Assembly (NCBI GenBank): GCA_001584585.1
Contig: LSYV01000061.1
Coordinates: forward strand, 612,538 to 636,712
Direction of reading: 5' to 3'
Length of the DNA: 24,175 nt
From: Gonium pectorale
Taxonomy: Eukaryota; Chlorophyta; Chlorophyceae; Chlamydomonadales; Volvocaceae
The stretch's first letter is position 1. Every line of letters starts with the position of its first letter. Both the position numbers and the translations under genes were made by a program. Positions 19,819 to 24,175 of this stretch are shown in pieces. The notes under the pieces were generated by a model. That model saw only the letters and a list, made by a program, of their open reading frames with translations. It had not been told where the DNA came from and made no database searches.

Positions 19819-21584
19819 GGATGCAGCTAGGTGCGCATGTCAGGCGCAGGATGCTGTTGCGCTTTTGGAGGCGCCTGATGATGAATCCTCCCCTGGCACG
19901 TACAGTGCATCATGGCCAATATGTATCACGCTCACGTTGGCCTAGCACTGAGCTGCCCACTGACTCACCCATCGTCGGTTTCCAAGATGCCCGCGTGCGC
20001 TTGTTGGCTAGTTTCTCAAGGTGACACCACCAAATGCTATGATGGTGTCGAAGTCTTTTAGAATGGCTCGCGGAATATGTAAGTGAAATGCGCTTAAGGG
20101 GGTGCGTGGCCAGCTGTGCAATTCGTGTGTTTCCAGGCTGTTGAACGTAGCGCGTAATTGAGTATCAGGTATGTATAGGGTGAGGCTTGCTGAAGGTTTT
20201 TTATGGACGACGCCAGGCTCGGGTTCGGTTCCCCTTCCTTGTCGTGCGCAACAGGCGTCTGACCATGGCAAAATGTAGCACCCGTATTGCACTTCAGTGT
20301 TGTCGTTGTAGACACCGCTTTGCCCTACATGTATGCCTGCCCGCACGAGCAAACTCGAGCAACAACTGTACATCGCCAGTGCGAAAGCCCCGCGACATCC
20401 AGACCTTCCTCATAGTCAATTCATAAAGGTCAATGTCACCTCCTCAAAGCCATTGAAGGTCTGACAGGTCGGGCCTATGACTCACATACGTACTGAACAT
20501 GATGTTGATGCTCGAAAGGCTGCGGAAGGGGAGGAGCGCGCGAAGCAGAAACCATGACCAAATTTGTAGACGGCATACGCAGCCGCTATCCCCGAGGTGC
20601 GAGGCTGTTCCGGCCGAGTTTCGGTGGCCGAGAACAGGCGCGCACACAGCTTGATCGTCAGGAACCCCTTTACCCCTCTTAAGGCAAGTCATCTGACCGG
20701 CATTTCCTCTACAAAGCGGATAGGGAACCATACGGAAGCCTGTAGAGCCTGTAAAGCCTGGGCCTCATGCTTAGCGCCAGCCAGCAGGGAACGGCACGAT
20801 CACGCGCCAACCCCGGCACCAAGCGAAACACACGCATGAAATCCGCTCCTCCTCAAGCCCAGCAACTCGGGGTGCACCCGTCAAACTGACGACTGCTCCA
20901 GGTGCAAAAACCAGGGGCATCAGCGACACAGACAGCACGCTCGACAAAAAGAAAGCCCGCGTACAGATTACAGCCGCTGCACAGTGCGGAGCCAGGCACC
21001 TACCACGGCTAACAGTGCAGGTGCAACAGCCCAGGCAGTCAGCCCAGGCAGTCAGCCCAGGCAGTCAGCCCAGGCAGTCAGCCCAGGCATTCCGGCGGTG
21101 CCCAGGGCGCAACGGCGCGTGCTCCCTTCATCCTGACTGTCAACCCGCCCTTGTGCCAGTTTACGGTGTGAACCGCCACAGCAGCGGGCGCCGGGCACCC
21201 GAGCGGAAAGGCTGCCGCACCCGGATCCTCGCCCACATGGGGCGGTGACGCGGTGAAAGGGCCGCCGCGACAGAGTACCTGGAGGCGTCAGCCATCGCCT
21301 TGCCCGTACCCTCGCCCTCGCCCTCGCAGGGCGGTGACTCAATGGAGCAATCGGTTGACGTGCCCCAGGAGGCGTCAGCGGCGCGCCTTCCGGACATGCG
21401 GCCACACGCCGGTGGTGCCGGCGGCTGGGCCTTTGAGAGCCCGCGCGCAGCCTACCCGAAACGGGTGCACCGTAGCCAACCGACAGCCCCCCTTGCGTCC
21501 AGTACCCCAGTGACTACCCGTACAATGCCCACACAGTCATGGCGAACTGGTCCGAGACTCGGCATTCGCCCATCCCAGGGCCCC
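19819..21584. other. Intergenic stretch between two minus-strand genes
   Basis: No gene is supported. From 19819 to about 20500 the DNA is AT-richer and would hold the promoter or a possible first exon of the membrane-protein gene. A minus-strand open frame of 121 codons at 20008-20373 has no recognisable feature. A TTACA at 20968-20972 (TGTAA on the minus strand) could end a 3' UTR of about 610 nt for the RRM gene that stops at 21585. The 13-bp minisatellite lies at 21027-21091. Around 21239-21295 and 21325-21395 two diverged stretches share GGGCGGTGAC and GGAGGCGTCAGC, an old duplication. Confidence 0.5.
21027..21091 (+). repeat. 13-bp minisatellite, five copies
   Basis: The unit CAGCCCAGGCAGT is repeated five times in tandem. 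The first four are perfect and the fifth ends in CATT. It lies downstream of the mitochondrial-type RRM gene on the opposite strand, possibly just inside its 3' UTR. Confidence 0.9.
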
Positions 21585-22719
21585 CTAGGGTGCCGGCGTC
21601 TGCGGCGCATGTGGCGGCACAGCGGCCCGACCCGCAGCCGCCTTGTCCAGGGGCCGCTCCCTCGCCGGCGATGACCCGGCCTCGCCCCGCTCCTTGGGCG
21701 TGGCCTTGCTGACCCTGAGTTGCCGCCCTTGGAAGTCTTTCCCGTTGGCCTCGTTGATTGCCTGTGGTGGGCGCGGGGGGCGGTGGCCGGGAGGCGCCGG
21801 CTGCTCAAGCGGCATTGGTGGTCCGAGGAGCGAGCCCCGCTGTCCCTTCGCTCCATCGGCCGCAACGGCTCCTTCCACGCCACAGCGCGCCACCGTGAGC
21901 CATCCGTGGCGATGAACGTCAACTCAGGCAGGAACAGGCAAGCCTCGCGGAGAGGCAAGGTTCGCAGCGGATCGGCCCCACCAGTTGGCCGGCCCGCCCA
22001 TGCCACTGCACCGAGTGCCGGAACCGCCACAACCCCCAAGCCCCCAGGGGCTCCCATGGTGGGGCGCAAAAGTGGTTGGAACTTCTTGCCGCCCGGAGCG
22101 ATGGCGACTGCGTGCTCCGCTCTTGCAGCATCCCATCTGAGTAAACCCCCTTTACAAATTGTATGCTAACCCGCCACCCCCCCCCTTTACAGTTCATATG
22201 CTATGCCCGTATGCCGTTTGATCTGAAGTATCCTGGAGGTGTGGCCCCTACTTCAACCAACGGAGGCGCCCCCCCCCGCCCGGCCCCTCCGGCTTCGCCC
22301 CATGACTACACGCCGCAGCACCGCCAACCCCAACGGAGCACCCACGCCACGCACCCCAGCCCTAAACGGCGGCACGCAAGCTCCCGGTTGCCAGAGCCCC
22401 CGCCGCACGGACTCACCAGCTCAACCTTGTCGGAATCCACCTCAACAAACGCCATTCCGCGAGACTTCTGTGTTTTCCACCAGCGCAGGAGTCTGACTTG
22501 CTCGGCGCCATAAGCGGAGAAGAACGCCTTTATCTCGGGCTCAGTGGAGGCGAATGACAAGTTGCCCACCCATATCTGGCCCTTTCCCGGGTTGGTCGAG
22601 GGAGCCGATGAGCCGTCCGCTGATCGAGCAGCTTCCGACGCGAAAGTCCACGCTCCGCTGAACGAGGTACCTGGCTGCCGGACGGCTGCCAGACTACGAG
22701 CAGCGATTTGCCGGAGCAT
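21585..22719 (-). CDS. Small RRM protein with mitochondrial-type presequence (2 exons)
   Basis: Exons are 22719-22417 and 21761-21585 (TAG), joined by a 655-nt intron with donor CTG|GTGAGT and acceptor CCACCACAG|GCA in phase 0, giving 159 residues. The start MLRQIAARSLAAVRQPGTSF gives an N-terminus with four Arg and no acidic residue before position 29, the pattern of a mitochondrial presequence. A chloroplast address is less likely but possible. A single complete RRM (about 48-121) has RNP2 IWVGNL at 49-54 and RNP1 RGMAFVEV at 87-94, closing in ANGKDFQGRQLRVSKATPKER. This is the layout of the small organelle RRM/GRP proteins of plants and algae, which bind organelle transcripts and assist editing or splicing. 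The C-terminal tail is Ala/Pro/Arg-rich, without the Gly-rich run of classic GRPs. Domain call firm; location and role inferred. Confidence 0.85.
22146..22209 (-). repeat. Tandem imperfect repeat with two TGTAA motifs in the RRM-gene intron
   Basis: Copy a (22146-22173) and copy b (22181-22209) share CCCCCTTTACA and ATGCTA. Each contains TTACA on the plus strand (22152-22156 and 22187-22191), which is TGTAA on the coding strand, the green-algal polyadenylation signal. They lie inside the intron about 220-270 nt after exon 1. If used, an mRNA would end here and encode 101 RRM residues plus 36 intron-coded residues, stopping at 22306-22308. Confidence 0.5.
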
Positions 22720-23397
22720 ACTGTGCAGTCTGATATATTGTTTTACCCGGAACGAAGCGGACACTTTGATAGCACTTGCATTCTTGTGCAGGCCACGGAG
22801 TGTTTCAGGTCTCGGAGTGCACTCGTACGTGATTTGAACCACCCCGACGCCGTAGGTACGCGCGGCTTCTTTGGGGCTCAAGTTCAGCCAGGGCTCGCAT
22901 GGACCTCTGCTTGCCCGCACACGCCTACGGCACAAGGGGCCGTACCTTGCCGTACCAACGTAGGTCTTCGTGCCCCGTGGCTGCTCTTCCCCTCCCCCCC
23001 CCTTCCCTTTTCCCCCGCCCTTGCCTGTAGACCCCCTGCCGTACCCTCCTCCCGGGCCCCCGCCTCACCACCGAGCAGCCGGCTCCGCCGACAGTCACAC
23101 CCGGTCCTTGGGCGCTCAGCTACTGGGAAGGGAGCGCTTTGGTCTGCTTCTGCTTGCCGCCATGTCAACATGCCCCTGGCCGCTGCCGGCAACAACGGCT
23201 ACTGACTTCGTTTTTTCTACTCTTTCATCATTCCAGGTCCGTACACGGCCGGCTGGGCGGGCTGGGCGCACGAAGGCCTGGTAACCGCTGAGCGCCGTCG
23301 GACCGGTGGCCATGACGACAACACCACTGCAGCTCAACCTTGAAACCTTGCAGTACACCAGGTGAAGTTCAACAAATCGGGTAAGATGGTAAGGCCG

Positions 23398-23525
23398 GTC
23401 TTTGGGGGGCGGGACGAACGTCACATGTCTTGCTCTGTACCCGCCCGCCCTATTGGAACGTCGCGCCTTCGGGCGTGTATGACCGTAGAGGCGGGCTCCC
23501 TCTTTCTTTGCAGATTCCTCTTTCT
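23398..23525 (+). repeat. Dispersed repeat family, splice-motif end, copy B (inverted)
   Basis: This is the inverted partner of 1201-1331, more than 90 percent identical by eye over about 125 bp. It begins at GTCTTTGGGGGGCGGG and includes CTTGCTCTGTACCCGCC, GGGCGTGTATGACCGTAGAG and CCCTCTTTCTTTGCAG. The open frame across it encodes the same peptide as the other copies (SGVYDRRGGLPLSLQI). Flanking DNA on the right differs from that of copy A, so the right border is near 23525. Confidence 0.7.
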
Positions 23526-24057
23526 TCGCCGCTAACGGCCCACGGAGCCATTACGGGGCCGGATCCCCTCCACAGAGCAAAAAGCCACCGCGGGAATGCC
23601 CGCGAACGGCTCCAACCGCCTCACAGTGTCCTCACGCACATCAGGATGGTATGCCCCCACACTCTCTCCCTCTCTCCCCTGCCTCTCCCCCCTGGCTTGA
23701 CCCACGCACCTGTATACATCCATCCGCGCCCGCATGCTGCTTCCCCATCTGCATGCTGATCGCAGTGCAAAACGTCATGGTCTCAAAGTCACGCTCAACG
23801 GTCCCAACTGATTCAACCCAACGACTACGCCGCCGCCGGCACACCAGCCTCGGCGCTGGGGCATATCAGGCGGGAACACAGCGGAACACGCCCAACGTCG
23901 ATGTCACGTACGGCCACAATCCGTACAGCACACGCCACCACACCGCAGACAGACAGCATTGCATGCCAGCAACTCGGACACCAATACCAGCGCACGCACG
24001 CGCATACCTCCCGACGCACGCATTGGCGTGCATGGGTCGAAACGGCGATCGCAAATG

Positions 24058-24097
24058 CGCACGTGCACGCGCACACGCACACACACGCGCACACACA
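24058..24097 (+). repeat. CA/CG microsatellite
   Basis: About 40 bases of alternating purine-pyrimidine sequence (GCACACGCACACACACGCGC and neighbours). Such tracts can adopt Z-DNA. Looser ACGC/GCAC strings extend left to about 23990. Confidence 0.8.
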
Positions 24098-24175
24098 GTT
24101 GCTAAGGGCTGCAGGCTGTCCCTTTGGGTTGAGCAAACCGCAGCAACCCTCGCCTCGCGGCGTTGAGGTGGTCTT

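Larger units (their letters stand above)
22720..24175. other. Right flank, intergenic
   Basis: No gene is supported. It contains the probable promoter of the minus-strand RRM gene, a pyrimidine-rich stretch (about 22985-23065), an inverted copy of the dispersed repeat (23398-23525) and a CA/CG microsatellite near the end. Open frames here show no recognisable domain. Confidence 0.6.

Noticed and set aside
20008..20373. 121-codon minus-strand frame as an upstream exon of the membrane-protein gene
   Set aside because: No signal peptide or domain, and no convincing donor that would join to the acceptor near 19758.
21452..22069. 205-codon minus-strand frame overlapping exon 2 and the intron of the RRM gene
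   Set aside because: Out of frame with the RRM, whose C-terminal half is unmistakable in the chosen frame.
1..24175. CRISPR array, phage, operon or tRNA genes
   Set aside because: No regularly spaced repeats with unique spacers, no phage or bacterial gene order, and no cloverleaf or T-loop consensus noticed on either strand.

Overview
The window is nuclear DNA of a eukaryote, most likely a GC-rich green alga (Chlorophyta). It holds spliced genes with many short introns (about 150 to 650 nt), strong GT...AG borders plus one likely GC-AG border, very Ala/Gly-rich proteins, minisatellites in introns, and a Cys-rich tandem module (GCNxWTxC ... FRQCWLK ... GWLSG) of a kind I associate with chlorophyte secreted proteins. 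The genus cannot be fixed from the sequence. There is no sign of operons, ribosome binding sites, CRISPR arrays, phage genes, tRNA or rRNA. Bases 13402-14116 are an assembly gap (N). || Layout: 1-2655, gene-poor with dispersed repeat fragments. 2656-5957 (+), six-exon secreted protein with two Cys-rich PAN/Apple-like modules. 5958-7373, intergenic or 3' UTR with an AT-richer block. 7374-10406 (+), six-exon WHI3/RBPMS-like protein with two RRM domains. 10407-15596, a 5 kb repeat-rich intergenic region: a 37-bp minisatellite, three telomere-like units, a pair of ~200-bp direct repeats, an inverted-repeat element, the assembly gap, and palindromes. 15597-19818 (-), nine-exon type I membrane protein with two internally duplicated extracellular units resembling bacterial surface proteins that carry a PLTTL-type helical repeat. 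19819-21584, intergenic with a 13-bp minisatellite. 21585-22719 (-), two-exon small RRM protein with a mitochondrial-type presequence. 22720-24175, intergenic with an inverted copy of the left-end repeat and a CA/CG microsatellite. || The four genes do not form a pathway: two are secreted or surface proteins and two are RNA-binding proteins. All exon models were built by hand from splice consensus, reading-frame agreement and alignment of internal repeats. Frames agree at every junction, but no transcript evidence was available. I found no convincing undescribed multi-gene system. The most interesting items are the bacterial-style adhesin architecture in an intron-rich algal gene with conserved intron positions in both repeats, and a dispersed repeat family that carries a 3' splice-site-like motif.
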